DNA from: Frigidibacter albus
Lineage (GTDB): Bacteria > Pseudomonadota > Alphaproteobacteria > Rhodobacterales > Rhodobacteraceae
Direction: 5' to 3'
Assembly (NCBI RefSeq): GCF_009908165.1
Contig: NZ_JAAAUC010000012.1
Coordinates: 1-64,000, forward strand
DNA length: 64,000 bases
Shown here: positions 45,324 to 53,597 of the stretch, piece after piece
Position numbering within the stretch: position 1 is the stretch's first letter
Layout of the letters: every line of letters starts with the position of its first letter
Translations under genes and position numbers: made by a program
Notes under the pieces: model-generated
The model's database searches: none
What the model saw: the letters and a program-made list of their open reading frames with translations, nothing else
What the model was told of the DNA's origin: nothing

Positions 45324-46910
45324 TTAGCGCGCCTTGAACAATCCCCCCAGAACCCCGCGCACGATGCTGCGCCCCGCTTGCGTGCCAAGCTGACGGGCGA
45401 GGCTTTTGCCGAAGGTTTCGGCGATGCTGTCGGAGCGGCTGGAGCGGCTGGCGGGTTTCTTGGCGGGCACGGTCTTGCCGCCATAGCGACGGCCGGCGGT
45501 AAACTCGCGCTCGGGCTCCGCCTCCTCCACCCCCTCCGCCTCTTTCGCTGCGGCATCGGCGCGGGCGCGCAGGCGTTCGAACGCGGAGTCACGGTCGATG
45601 GTGGTGGCGTATTTGGCGCCGAAGGGTGAGGCGGCGATGACCGCCGCCCGCTCCGCCGCGGTGATCGGGCCAAGCTGGCTGGCGGGCGGGCGCACCAGCG
45701 TGCGCTGGACGATGCCGGGAACGCCCTTCGCCTCGAGGAACGACGTCACCGCCTCGCCGGTGCCGACCTCCTTGATGGCGGTTTCGGTGTCAAACTCCGG
45801 GTTTGGGCGGTAGTTCTGCGCGGCGCGGGCGAGGTCCTTCTGGTCCTTGCCGGTGAAGGCGCGGAGCGCGTGCTGGACGCGGTTGCCAAGCTGGCCAAGC
45901 ACATCATCGGGCACGTCGGCGGGGTTCTGCGTGACGAAATACACCCCGACACCCTTGGAGCGGATCAGGCGGGCGACCTGCTCGACCTTGTCCACGAGGG
46001 CCTTGGGGGCATCGTCGAACAGGAGATGCGCCTCGTCGAAGAAGAACACGAAGCGGGGCTGATCGGGGTCGCCGACCTCGGGCAGTTCCTCGAACAGTTC
46101 CGACAGCAGCCACAGCAGGAAAGTGGCGTAGAGCCGCGGGGAACCCATCAGCCGGTCGGCGGCGAGGATGTTGATGCGGCCACGGCCATCGGGAGCCACG
46201 CTCATCAGGTCGGCGAGGTCGAGCGCGGGTTCACCGAACAGGCGGGTGCCGCCCTGGTTCTCCAGCACCAGCAGCTGGCGCTGGATGGCGCCGATGCTGG
46301 CGGCGCTGACATTGCCGTAGCGCAAGCCGATGTCGCGGGCATTCTCGCCGACGAAGACCAGCATGGCCTGCAGGTCCTTGAGGTCGAGCAGCGGCAGCCC
46401 CTCCTCATCCGCCATGCGGAAGGCGATGTTGAGCACGCCCTCTTGCGCGCCCGTCAGGTCGAGGAGGCGGGCAAGCAGCAGCGGCCCCATCTCGGTGACG
46501 GTGGTGCGGACGGGGTGGCCCTGCTCGGCCCAGAGGTCCCAGAAGGTGACGGGGAAGGCAGAGTAGCCAAGGTCGTAGCGAACCGTGGCGGCGCGGGAGG
46601 CGAAGGCGCCATGAAGCTTGCCGTCCGGCGAGCCGGCCTTGGCAAGCCCGGCGAGATCGCCCTTCACGTCGGACAGGAAGACCGGGACGCCGGCGGTGGA
46701 AAACGCCTCGGCCAACACCTGCAGGGTGACGGTCTTGCCGGTGCCGGTGGCGCCCGCGATCAGGCCGTGGCGGTTGCCGTATTTGAGCAGCAGGTGCTGC
46801 GCCTCGGCATGGCCGGGGCCGCCGCCGCCGACGAAGACCGCGCCGGGGGCGAGCATCGCGTTCAGCGCGGGTGCGGCATCTTCGGCGAGGGCGGGGCTGT
46901 CCTGCGGCAT
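45324..46910 (-). CDS. HerA-like helicase/ATPase (DUF853 family)
   Basis: A 528-residue ATPase. Seen: Walker [13 protein letters not shown] (near residue 57), Walker [15 protein letters not shown] (near residue 292), and the conserved [20 protein letters not shown]. The C-terminal 100 residues include an Arg/Lys-rich linker and a hydrophobic [12 protein letters not shown] end. The family is related to HerA/FtsK-type DNA translocases. The start at 46910 is used because the longer open frame gives non-conserved, Arg/Pro-rich sequence that overlaps candidate small RNAs. Confidence 0.9.
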   Translation of the reverse strand: MPQDSPALAEDAAPALNAMLAPGAVFVGGGGPGHAEAQHLLLKYGNRHGLIAGATGTGKTVTLQVLAEAFSTAGVPVFLSDVKGDLAGLAKAGSPDGKLHGAFASRAATVRYDLGYSAFPVTFWDLWAEQGHPVRTTVTEMGPLLLARLLDLTGAQEGVLNIAFRMADEEGLPLLDLKDLQAMLVFVGENARDIGLRYGNVSAASIGAIQRQLLVLENQGGTRLFGEPALDLADLMSVAPDGRGRINILAADRLMGSPRLYATFLLWLLSELFEELPEVGDPDQPRFVFFFDEAHLLFDDAPKALVDKVEQVARLIRSKGVGVYFVTQNPADVPDDVLGQLGNRVQHALRAFTGKDQKDLARAAQNYRPNPEFDTETAIKEVGTGEAVTSFLEAKGVPGIVQRTLVRPPASQLGPITAAERAAVIAASPFGAKYATTIDRDSAFERLRARADAAAKEAEGVEEAEPEREFTAGRRYGGKTVPAKKPASRSSRSDSIAETFGKSLARQLGTQAGRSIVRGVLGGLFKAR

Positions 46911-46990
46911 GGGGACGGTCCTTGTTGGCGGTTGCGGGCGCGTTCGGGGCCACAATACATCCTTAACCGCATGGTGCCACAGTGGATCTC

Positions 46991-47072
46991 GTTCCCCACG
47001 CCAGTGTCTTCGCGGGGGAGTTGCTTCCTCCCTGTCAGACTGGCCGCGCCCCGGATCGGGCACGGCCTTTTT
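46991..47072 (+). ncRNA. Candidate small RNA 2, similar to candidate 1
   Basis: Part of a 504-base spacer with no protein gene. Stem TTCCCC (46992-46997) pairs with GGGGGA (47014-47019). An exposed segment TTCCTCCCTGTCAGACT (CCTCCC at 47027-47032) follows. Terminator: GGCCG (47042-47046), inner GCCC/GGGC pairs, CGGCC (47063-47067) and five T. The order and the shared CCTCCCTGT..GACT..GGCCG..CGGCCTTTTT string match the RNA at 12349-12431. No clear promoter was found. Likely an anti-Shine-Dalgarno regulator (inference). Confidence 0.55.
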
Positions 47073-47160
47073 CGTGCAACCACAGGATGAGTTGGCCGGA
47101 AGGCAAGATGGCACGGAACATCTTCCCGCTTCGTGGCCGAAAACAGGGATGCCGTCCTTG

Positions 47161-47189
47161 TTGACGTGATCCATGGAAGGGCTTAGCGT
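47161..47189 (+). promoter_or_regulatory. Sigma-70-type promoter for candidate small RNA 3
   Basis: TTGACG (47161-47166), 17-base spacer, TAGCGT (47184-47189). The -35 element is near consensus, the -10 weaker. Predicted start about 47195. Confidence 0.5.
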
Positions 47190-47194
47190 CCCTG

Positions 47195-47268
47195 ATCAAT
47201 GACAAGTCGGCCAGTCCGACAGGGATCGAAAACGATTGGAAAAGGGCCCTCGGGTCCTTTTCCTTTTT
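47195..47268 (+). ncRNA. Candidate small RNA 3: three compact hairpins with terminator
   Basis: About 74 nt. Hairpins: GTCGG (47206-47210)/CCGAC (47216-47220); ATCG (47225-47228)/CGAT (47233-47236); terminator GGAAAAGG (47238-47245)/CCTTTTCC (47256-47263) with five T. A promoter lies at the right distance upstream and no open frame fits, so a free-standing small RNA is more likely than a leader. The IalB gene starts 147 bases later. The family is not identified. Confidence 0.5.
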
Positions 47269-47414
47269 GTGCCCTGCAGGGCCCCTGCAAGAGGCAGCGC
47301 GCGCACGAAGATTTGGGTCGGCACGGCCCCGCGCCCCGGATTTCCCGCCTGACAGTGCCGCGCCGCCGTGCTAGACCGCCGCGAGATACGTCCTGACAAA
47401 TAACGGTGCTGACA

Positions 47415-48080
47415 ATGACCGACATGATGACCCCGCTGCGCCCGGCGCTGGTGCTGGCCCTGGCCCTGGGCCTTGGCCTGCCCGCGCTGGCACAGGATGC
47501 CGCCGCGCCCGCCGCGCCCGCGACGACCGAGGCGCCCGCCGCCGAAGCTGCCCCCGCCGCCACCCCCGAAGCGCCTGCAGAAGCAGCCGAGGCCGCGGAC
47601 GAAACCCCCGGCATCGGCGAGGCCTATACCGAGGCGACGCATGGCGACTGGGAACAGCGCTGCGTGCGCACCGAGGACGGGTCGGACCCCTGCCAGCTTT
47701 ACCAGCTGCTGAAGGATGACGAGGGCAATCCGGTTGCGGAGTTCAGCCTGTTCGGGCTGCCCGAGGCCGAGCAGGCCGCGGCGGGTGGCACGATCATGAC
47801 GCCGCTGGAAACCCTGCTGCCCGAAGCGATCCTGATGCAGGTCGATACCGGCGAGGCCAAGCGCTATGCCTTCACCTTCTGCGCGCCGATCGGCTGCGTG
47901 GCGCGGGTGGGCTTCACCGATGAAGAGATCGCGGCGTTCAAGCGCGGCAACAAGGCGACGATGGCGATCACCCCGATGGCGGCGCCGGATCGCAAGGTGC
48001 AGCTGAACATCTCGCTGAAGGGCTTCACCGCCGGCTATGATGCGGTGAACGCGGCGAACGCGGATATCGCCGGGAACTGA
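47415..48080 (+). CDS. Invasion-associated locus B (IalB) family exported protein
   Basis: A 221-residue protein: signal peptide (residues 1-24, ending ALAQD), an Ala/Pro/Glu-rich linker (25-65), then the IalB domain (about 75-215: HGDWEQRCVR, CQLYQLL, FTFCAPIGCVARVGF, INISLKGFTAGYDAV-like QLNISLKGFTAGYDAV). Two Cys pairs are probably disulfide-bonded. IalB proteins are periplasmic and widespread in non-pathogenic alphaproteobacteria; the name does not imply virulence. The start at 47415 is chosen to give a standard signal peptide, and an in-frame GTG lies three codons upstream. Confidence 0.9.
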   Translation: MTDMMTPLRPALVLALALGLGLPALAQDAAAPAAPATTEAPAAEAAPAATPEAPAEAAEAADETPGIGEAYTEATHGDWEQRCVRTEDGSDPCQLYQLLKDDEGNPVAEFSLFGLPEAEQAAAGGTIMTPLETLLPEAILMQVDTGEAKRYAFTFCAPIGCVARVGFTDEEIAAFKRGNKATMAITPMAAPDRKVQLNISLKGFTAGYDAVNAANADIAGN

Positions 48081-48103
48081 TCCTGGCGACTGCAAGACAC
48101 AAG

Positions 48104-48129
48104 CGCCGCCCCAGCCGGGGCGGCGTTTT
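48104..48129. terminator. Terminator after the IalB gene
   Basis: CGCCGCCCC (48104-48112) and GGGGCGGCG (48117-48125), then four T. It lies between convergent genes. Confidence 0.88.
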
Positions 48130-48155
48130 GCTGTGCTGGGATCCGGCGAGCGGGG

Positions 48156-49367
48156 TCAGGCAGCCCGGCGCAGGGCGATGACCGCGTTGAGCCCGCCGAA
48201 GGCGAAGGCGTTGGACAGGCACACATCCACCTTCGCCTCGCGCGCCACATTGGGGACCACGTCGAGCGCGCATTCGGGATCGTGTTCTTCATAGCCGATG
48301 GTGGGGGCGATCACCCCGTCCTTCAGCGCCATGATGCAGGCCAGAAGCTCTACCGCGCCGGTGCCGCCGATCAGGTGGCCGTGCATCGACTTGGTCGAGG
48401 ACATCATCAGCCGGTCGGCATGGTGGCCGAAGGCATGGGCGACGGCGGCGCTTTCGGTCTTGTCATTGGCGGCGGTGCCGGTGCCGTGGGCGTTGATATA
48501 GCCCACATCCTCGGGGTTCAGCCGCGCGTCGCGCAGTGCGCCGGTGATGGCGCGTTCGGCGCCCTGCTGGCTGGGCATCACGATGTCGGAGGCATCCGAG
48601 GACATGGCGAAGCCGATCACCTCGGCCAGCATCTCGGCGCCGCGGGCGCGGGCGTGGTCATAGTCCTCGAAGACGAAGACCCCTGCCCCCTCGCCCTGCA
48701 CCATGCCGTTGCGGTTGGCGCTGAACGGGCGGCAGGCATCGCGCGACATGACGCGCAGCCCCTCCCAGGCCTTGATGCCGCCAAAGCACAGCATCGCCTC
48801 GGACCCGCCGGTGACCATGGCCTTGCACATGCCGGACCGGACCATCTGGAACGCCTGCCCCATCGCGTGGTTGGAGCTGGCGCAGGCGGTGGAGACGGTG
48901 AAGGCCGGGCCACGCAGGTTCCATTCCATGCTGACATGGCTGGCGGCGGCAGAGTTCATCAGCTTGGGCACCACGAAGGGATGGACGCGGTTCTTGCCCT
49001 CTTCATAGACCGCCCGGTAATTCTCGTCCCAGGTGGTGGTGCCGCCGGCGGCGGTGCCAAGCACGACGCCGGAGTCGTAGCCAAGCGTGCCGTCGAAGTT
49101 CAGGCCCGATTGCTCGATCGCCTGCCGCGCGGCCAGCAGGGTGAACTGGGTGAAGCGGTCATAGAGCGCGATCTGCTGGCGGTTGAAATGCGCCTCGGGG
49201 TCATAGTCCAGCACCTGCCCGCCGATGCGGATCGACAGGCGTTCGACGTCGCGGATGTTCAACTCGCCGATGCCGCAGCGGCCTTCGCGAAACGCCTCGA
49301 ATGTTTCGGAAACCGTATGGCCAAGCGCGTTGATGGTGCCGGCGCCGGTGATGACGACCCTGCGCAT
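48156..49367 (-). CDS. Beta-ketoacyl-ACP synthase (FabF-like)
   Basis: A 403-residue condensing enzyme with the Cys-His-His triad in VSTACASSNHA (Cys162), NAHGTGTAAND (His294) and KSMHGHLIGGTG (His331). It starts MRRVVITGAGTINALGH. A private acyl carrier protein gene lies five bases upstream and lpxD precedes that, so it more likely serves a special acyl chain (lipid A or other envelope lipid) than bulk fatty-acid synthesis. That specificity is inferred from context. Confidence 0.9.
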   Translation of the reverse strand: MRRVVITGAGTINALGHTVSETFEAFREGRCGIGELNIRDVERLSIRIGGQVLDYDPEAHFNRQQIALYDRFTQFTLLAARQAIEQSGLNFDGTLGYDSGVVLGTAAGGTTTWDENYRAVYEEGKNRVHPFVVPKLMNSAAASHVSMEWNLRGPAFTVSTACASSNHAMGQAFQMVRSGMCKAMVTGGSEAMLCFGGIKAWEGLRVMSRDACRPFSANRNGMVQGEGAGVFVFEDYDHARARGAEMLAEVIGFAMSSDASDIVMPSQQGAERAITGALRDARLNPEDVGYINAHGTGTAANDKTESAAVAHAFGHHADRLMMSSTKSMHGHLIGGTGAVELLACIMALKDGVIAPTIGYEEHDPECALDVVPNVAREAKVDVCLSNAFAFGGLNAVIALRRAA

Positions 49368-49372
49368 TCCGG

Positions 49373-49639
49373 TCAGCCCTTCTGGTCGGCGATCAGCTTC
49401 TCGACCGCGCGGGCGATGGCCGCGACCGAGGAGATGTCGAACTCGCTTTGCTGGGGATCGTTGGCGTTGAAGGGCACGGTGATGTCGAAGGCCTCTTCGA
49501 TGGCGAAGATCGACTCGACAAGGCCGAGGCTGTCGATGCCCAGATCCTCGAGCGACGAGCCTGGAAGCACCTGTTCGGGGTCGAGCACCGCCTGTTCGGC
49601 GATGATGGCGATGATGCGGTCCTGGACGCTGGCGGTCAT
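49373..49639 (-). CDS. Acyl carrier protein
   Basis: An 88-residue acidic four-helix carrier with the phosphopantetheine site LGIDSLGLVE (Ser37). It differs from housekeeping AcpP by a longer loop (VPFNANDPQQSEFDISS). Placed directly before the ketoacyl synthase and after lpxD, so it probably forms a dedicated pair with that synthase. Confidence 0.93.
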   Translation of the reverse strand: MTASVQDRIIAIIAEQAVLDPEQVLPGSSLEDLGIDSLGLVESIFAIEEAFDITVPFNANDPQQSEFDISSVAAIARAVEKLIADQKG

Positions 49640-49689
49640 GCGGGGTCTCCGGGTGGCGGTCTTGAAGGGGTCGGGAAGCGGGTCGAACG

Positions 49690-49731
49690 GGTCAGTCCTG
49701 CGCGGTCAGTCCTGTCGGGTCAGTCCTTCTG
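49690..49731. repeat. Three tandem copies of a 14-bp unit (GGTCAGTCCT...)
   Basis: Units begin at 49690, 49704 and 49718 with GGTCAGTCCT followed by GCGC, GTCG and TCTG. The third unit contains the lpxD stop codon, so the last codons of lpxD appear to have been duplicated into the spacer before the acyl carrier protein gene. Confidence 0.7.
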
Positions 49732-50853
49732 GCCGAGCTTTGTAACAGCTTCTTTAAGCTCTGCCACCTGCGCGAAGAGGCGGCCGAGGCGGCGGATGTT
49801 CTTCCACGCCTCGACATGGGTTTCCATCTTCAGCGCCGGGCTGCCCAACAGCACCCGGCCGGCGGGCGCGTTGGTGAAGATCTTGGTGGCACCGCCGGCG
49901 ATCACATCATCGCCGACGAAGATATTGTCGGACACGCCGCATTGCCCGGCCAGCACGACGCGGTTGCCGATGCGGGCCGATCCGGCGATGCCGACCTGGC
50001 CGCACAGAAGGCAATCGCGCCCCACCTGCACGTTGTGGCCCACATGCACGAGGTTGTCGAGCTTGGTGCCGGACCCGATGGTGGTGGCGCGGATGGTGCC
50101 GCGGTCGATGGCACTGCCGGCGCCGATTTCCACATCGTCGCCGATCTCGACGGTGCCGAGGGAATGGATGCGGATCCAGGACTGGGCGCGGATCTGCTCG
50201 CGCTCCCCCAGCGTCTGGCGGATTTCCTCTACCCCGGATTTCTCGGGGGTGACGAAAGAAAATCCGTCGGCGCCGATCACCGCGTTCGGGTGGCAGATGA
50301 AGCGATCGCCGATGACCACGCGGGCGCCGATGCGGGCGCCCTGCAGGATCAGGGCATCGGCGCCGATGCGGGCGCCCTCGGCGACGCTGACATGGCTGGC
50401 GATGCGGGCGCGCGGGCCGATCACGGCGCCGGGGCCGATCACCACGAAGGGGCCGATGGCCGCGCCGATGCCGATGCTGGCCGAGGGGTCGATGACGGCG
50501 GAGGCGTGGATGCCGGGGGCAATCGCGGGCCCCGGATCGAGCGTGCGGGTCAGCCCCGACATCGCCAGCCGCGGGCGCGGCACGAAGATGGCGGCGGCAA
50601 GGCCAAGCGCCTGCCAGTCGGCGCCCTCCCACAGCATCGCGGCGCGGGCCTGGCCGAGTGCGAGGCCGGCGGCATATTTGGGGTCCATCGCCAGCGCGAG
50701 GTCGTCAGGCCCCGCGGCGGCGGGTTCGGCGGCGCGGTGGATGGTCAGGCCGGTATCGCCCTCGGCCCGGCCGCCAAGAGCGGCGGCCAGTGCGGCGATG
50801 CTGTGGCCCCCGCCCTTCGACGGCTGGTGGGCGCTCTCAGGATGCTGGGTCAT
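49720..50853 (-). CDS. lpxD: UDP-3-O-(3-hydroxyacyl)glucosamine N-acyltransferase
   Basis: A 377-residue hexapeptide-repeat enzyme of lipid A synthesis. The N-terminal uridine-binding domain (residues 15-110) precedes a left-handed beta-helix of repeated [IV]-G-x4 units. The catalytic His lies in LVHVGHNVQVG, and PNAVIGADGFSF is the usual substrate loop. The C-terminus is helical. The start at 50853 has GGAGG four or five bases upstream. It heads an lpxD-acp-synthase operon. Confidence 0.95.
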   Translation of the reverse strand: MTQHPESAHQPSKGGGHSIAALAAALGGRAEGDTGLTIHRAAEPAAAGPDDLALAMDPKYAAGLALGQARAAMLWEGADWQALGLAAAIFVPRPRLAMSGLTRTLDPGPAIAPGIHASAVIDPSASIGIGAAIGPFVVIGPGAVIGPRARIASHVSVAEGARIGADALILQGARIGARVVIGDRFICHPNAVIGADGFSFVTPEKSGVEEIRQTLGEREQIRAQSWIRIHSLGTVEIGDDVEIGAGSAIDRGTIRATTIGSGTKLDNLVHVGHNVQVGRDCLLCGQVGIAGSARIGNRVVLAGQCGVSDNIFVGDDVIAGGATKIFTNAPAGRVLLGSPALKMETHVEAWKNIRRLGRLFAQVAELKEAVTKLGQKD

Positions 50854-50902
50854 GTCGCCTCCGGCACCGGGCGGCCGCGTGCCGCCCTGCTTGCGCAGTG
50901 AC

Positions 50903-52525
50903 TTAGCCCTCCTCAAGGCCAAGCGCCACCCCGGCGGCCTCAAGCGCATCGAAAATCGCCGCATCCCGGCCATAGATGTCGCGGCGGAACTCGATGCGGC
51001 CCTTGGGCGTGGGCCAGGCGGTGTAATAGACCAGATGCACCGGCACCGGCTCTGCCAGCGAGACCGAGGTTTCGACGCCGGTGTTCAGGTGGCGCTTGAA
51101 TTCGCCCACCGGGTCATCGGTCTGGGCTGCCAGCAGCGCATAGGCAAAGTCGAAGGGCTTGCCGAGCCGGATGCAGCCATGGCTGAAGGCGCGGATTTCC
51201 TTTTCGAACAGCGACTTGGACGGCGTGTCATGCAGATAGATGTTGTACTGGTTCGGGAACATGAACTTCACGAGGCCAAGTGCATTCGAGTTCGAGGGCG
51301 GCTGCTTGATCTCGAACGGGAAGGTGCGGGCGCTGTATTGGGCGAAATTCACGGCGCCGCGGTTGACCACGCGGCCCGAGCGGTCGACCACGTTCAGATG
51401 GCCCACGGCATTGGGGTTCTTCTGCAGCATCGGCAGGTATTCCTTGACCGTGATGCTGCGCGGCACGTGCCAGGTGGGGTTGATGACCATATATTCCATC
51501 TGGTCGGAAAATTCTGGCGTGCGCCGGTCGCCCTGATTCATGCCGACGACGCTGACCGTCTCGAAGGTGACCTTGCCGTGATCGACGATCCTGGCGGTGA
51601 AGTCGGGCAGGTTGACCCAGATATGCCGCTCTCCCAGCTCGACGCCGTTCATCCAGCGCAGCCGCTCCATCGCGGCGATGACCGATTGCAGGCGCTCTTC
51701 GGGGGCGCGGTTGATTTCTTCGATGGTGGCGGCGCCGGCGATGCCGTCGGGGGTAAGGCCATGGTCGAGCTGGAAGGCCTGCACGGCCTTTTGCACCGAG
51801 GCGTCAAAGTCCTGCGTGGCTGAGCGGCCCAGGTAGCCCATTGCCACCAGCCGGTCGCGCAGCTGCACGACAGCCTCGCCGCTGGCACCGGGCTTCAGGC
51901 TTTCAGCGGTGATGCGCGGGCCCCAGGCGCCCGAGGCGGCGGCGCGGCGCAGGTCGAGCCCGGCTTTCATAAGCTGCGCATATTCCGGCGCCGCGGGCGG
52001 CAGGGCGCGGACAAAGGCGGCGGGGTCGGAGCTGGCGAAGGCGGCAAGGGTGACGGCGGGATCGGGGCGGATGATCTCGCGCACGATGCCGGCGTCGATC
52101 TTGCGCGGTTCGGTGGCGCCGCTGGCAACGTCCGTCGCATAGGCAAGGAAGGCACGGCTGAGGGCGACCTCGGCCCGGGCCCGGTCGCGTTCGGTGCGGA
52201 TGGCGGCGATCTGGGTGCGCAGCCCCGCCGCATCATAGCGCGCGGCCGGCAGGCCATGGGACTGGGCGCGGTCGAGCGCGGCGAAGAGCGCGGCGCGGCG
52301 CGGGGCATCGGCGGCAGTGGTCCAGAGCGGGGCGTAGTTGCGCGTCCGGTAGAAGGCGGCGATCGCAGCCTCGGCGCCCGCAGCCTCGGCCACGCCTTGC
52401 GCGAAAGGGCTGAAGGCGGTGGCGCCCGCGCCCTGCGGCGCGAGGGCCAGTGCCAGCATCAGCGCCAGTGCCGCGCCTGCGCGTGTGGGGAGTACCTTGG
52501 TCCGTGTCCGCCCGGTATTTCGCAT
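50903..52525 (-). CDS. L,D-transpeptidase (YcbB/LdtD-like) with peptidoglycan-binding domain
   Basis: A 540-residue periplasmic enzyme that forms 3-3 crosslinks in peptidoglycan. A signal peptide or anchor lies at residues 10-36. An N-terminal helical scaffold (45-190) leads to a peptidoglycan-binding module (about 205-265, YLGRSATQDFDASVQKAVQA) and the YkuD catalytic domain (about 300-500), with active Cys in AFSHGCIRLGKP. It lies 49 bases upstream of lpxD on the same strand, linking peptidoglycan and lipid A genes. Confidence 0.93.
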   Translation of the reverse strand: MRNTGRTRTKVLPTRAGAALALMLALALAPQGAGATAFSPFAQGVAEAAGAEAAIAAFYRTRNYAPLWTTAADAPRRAALFAALDRAQSHGLPAARYDAAGLRTQIAAIRTERDRARAEVALSRAFLAYATDVASGATEPRKIDAGIVREIIRPDPAVTLAAFASSDPAAFVRALPPAAPEYAQLMKAGLDLRRAAASGAWGPRITAESLKPGASGEAVVQLRDRLVAMGYLGRSATQDFDASVQKAVQAFQLDHGLTPDGIAGAATIEEINRAPEERLQSVIAAMERLRWMNGVELGERHIWVNLPDFTARIVDHGKVTFETVSVVGMNQGDRRTPEFSDQMEYMVINPTWHVPRSITVKEYLPMLQKNPNAVGHLNVVDRSGRVVNRGAVNFAQYSARTFPFEIKQPPSNSNALGLVKFMFPNQYNIYLHDTPSKSLFEKEIRAFSHGCIRLGKPFDFAYALLAAQTDDPVGEFKRHLNTGVETSVSLAEPVPVHLVYYTAWPTPKGRIEFRRDIYGRDAAIFDALEAAGVALGLEEG

Positions 52526-52827
52526 CTGCCGACCTTATCCCGTTGCGCAATTTGTGCTGTGGATGAGTCATGCTGTGGCCGCGGGCCCCTGTCCACTCAC
52601 AACTCCATGGGCAAGGGACAGGCTGTCGCATTCGAGCAACAGGTCGCAGAGCGCCGAGGGCGCGAATTATTTAAGCAGAATTTCGCCTATCAACCTTGCG
52701 TTAACCGCGCTGCGGCATTTGCGCGGTTGGCACATAAGTCGGGCCATGTCATAAAACTCCTGCATCTGGGGATGACATGGCATCAAGCCGCTGCAAAAGC
52801 GGTCTAAGCGACGGGACAGGCGCACAC
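52526..52827. other. 302-base intergenic region, no gene recognised
   Basis: Divergent spacer between the L,D-transpeptidase and DUF882 genes. It is AT-richer than its flanks (GAATTATTTAAGCAGAATTT near 52661-52680) and should hold two promoters. No clear hairpin or operator could be assigned. Confidence 0.5.
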
Positions 52828-53397
52828 ATGACTATGACACTTTCGGCGGGAGTCTCGCGGCGCGGGATCCTCGGGGTATTTGCGGCAACAGCCCTTGTGG
52901 CGGCGCCAACCTACTCCAACGCCTTCGGCTTCCTGCGGGGCGCCGGCGATGTGCGGCGGATCAAGATGTATTCGGGCCGCACCGGCGAAAGCCTCGACAC
53001 GATCTACTGGCTGGACGGGGACTACATTCCCGAGGCGCTGGCCGAGATCAACCACTTCATGCGCGACTGGCGCAACGACCAGACCATCTCGGTCGATGCG
53101 CGCACCATCGACATCGCCGCGGCCTCGCACCGGCTGATGGGGGTGAGCGAGCCCTACATGATGCTGTCGGGCTACCGGTCGCCCGCGACCAACAACATGC
53201 TGCGCTCGCGCTCGGGCGGTGTGGCGAAGAACTCGCTGCACATGAAGGGCCAGGCGGCGGACCTGCGGCTGACCTCGCGCTCGGTGTCGCAGATCTACAA
53301 GGCGGCAGCGGCCTGCCGTGCCGGCGGGGTTGGACGCTACTCGCGCTCGAACTTCGTGCATATGGATTGCGGCCCGGTCCGCACCTGGGGCGCCTGA
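52828..53397 (+). CDS. DUF882/YcbK-type M15 peptidase-like exported protein
   Basis: A 189-residue protein with a twin-arginine-type signal (VSRRGILGVFAATALVA, residues 8-24). The body has the VanY/M15-like zinc site: GYRSPATNNMLR, then SLHMKGQAADLRL, and a C-terminal FVHMDCGPVRTW. These His and Asp residues are the expected metal ligands. E. coli homologues (YcbK/MepK) are endopeptidases that cleave 3-3 crosslinks, which fits the L,D-transpeptidase encoded divergently. Confidence 0.92.
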   Translation: MTMTLSAGVSRRGILGVFAATALVAAPTYSNAFGFLRGAGDVRRIKMYSGRTGESLDTIYWLDGDYIPEALAEINHFMRDWRNDQTISVDARTIDIAAASHRLMGVSEPYMMLSGYRSPATNNMLRSRSGGVAKNSLHMKGQAADLRLTSRSVSQIYKAAAACRAGGVGRYSRSNFVHMDCGPVRTWGA

Positions 53398-53427
53398 TCC
53401 GCCAGCGGATCTGAGAGAACGGAACAA

Positions 53428-53454
53428 AAGGCGCCCTGTCCCGGCGCCTTTTTT
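53428..53454 (+). terminator. Terminator after the DUF882 gene
   Basis: AAGGCGCC (53428-53435), GGCGCCTT (53443-53450), then four more T. Confidence 0.93.
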
Positions 53455-53522
53455 CATGTCTGCGGGTCCGGTTGCCAAGGAAGCCGGGGGCGCCTTCTGC
53501 CCCCCGCACCCGAAACGAAGAA

Positions 53523-53562
53523 GCGGGGGGCCGTCTGCCCCCCGCACCCCCCGAGGATATTT
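53523..53562. repeat. GC-rich palindrome with CCGAGGATATTT (family 2, copy 2)
   Basis: GCGGGGGG (53523-53530) pairs with CCCCCCGC (53538-53545) around CCGTCTG; CCGAGGATATTT follows (53551-53562). The string GGGGGGCCGTCTGCCCCCC recurs exactly at 63285, and the ATATTT module occurs at 2216 and 63336. A related half-copy (GGGGGCGCCTTCTGCCCCCC) is at 53488. Confidence 0.7.
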
Positions 53563-53597
53563 CCGCCAGAAAGAAGCGAAAGGGTCGCTCTCCCCGG

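Noticed and set aside
49690-49731. CRISPR-like repeat
   Set aside because: Only three contiguous 14-bp units without spacers; simple tandem duplication.
52728-52744. Sigma-54 promoter (TGGCAC...GC)
   Set aside because: The GG and GC dinucleotides are 12 bases apart rather than 10 and the TTGC half is missing.
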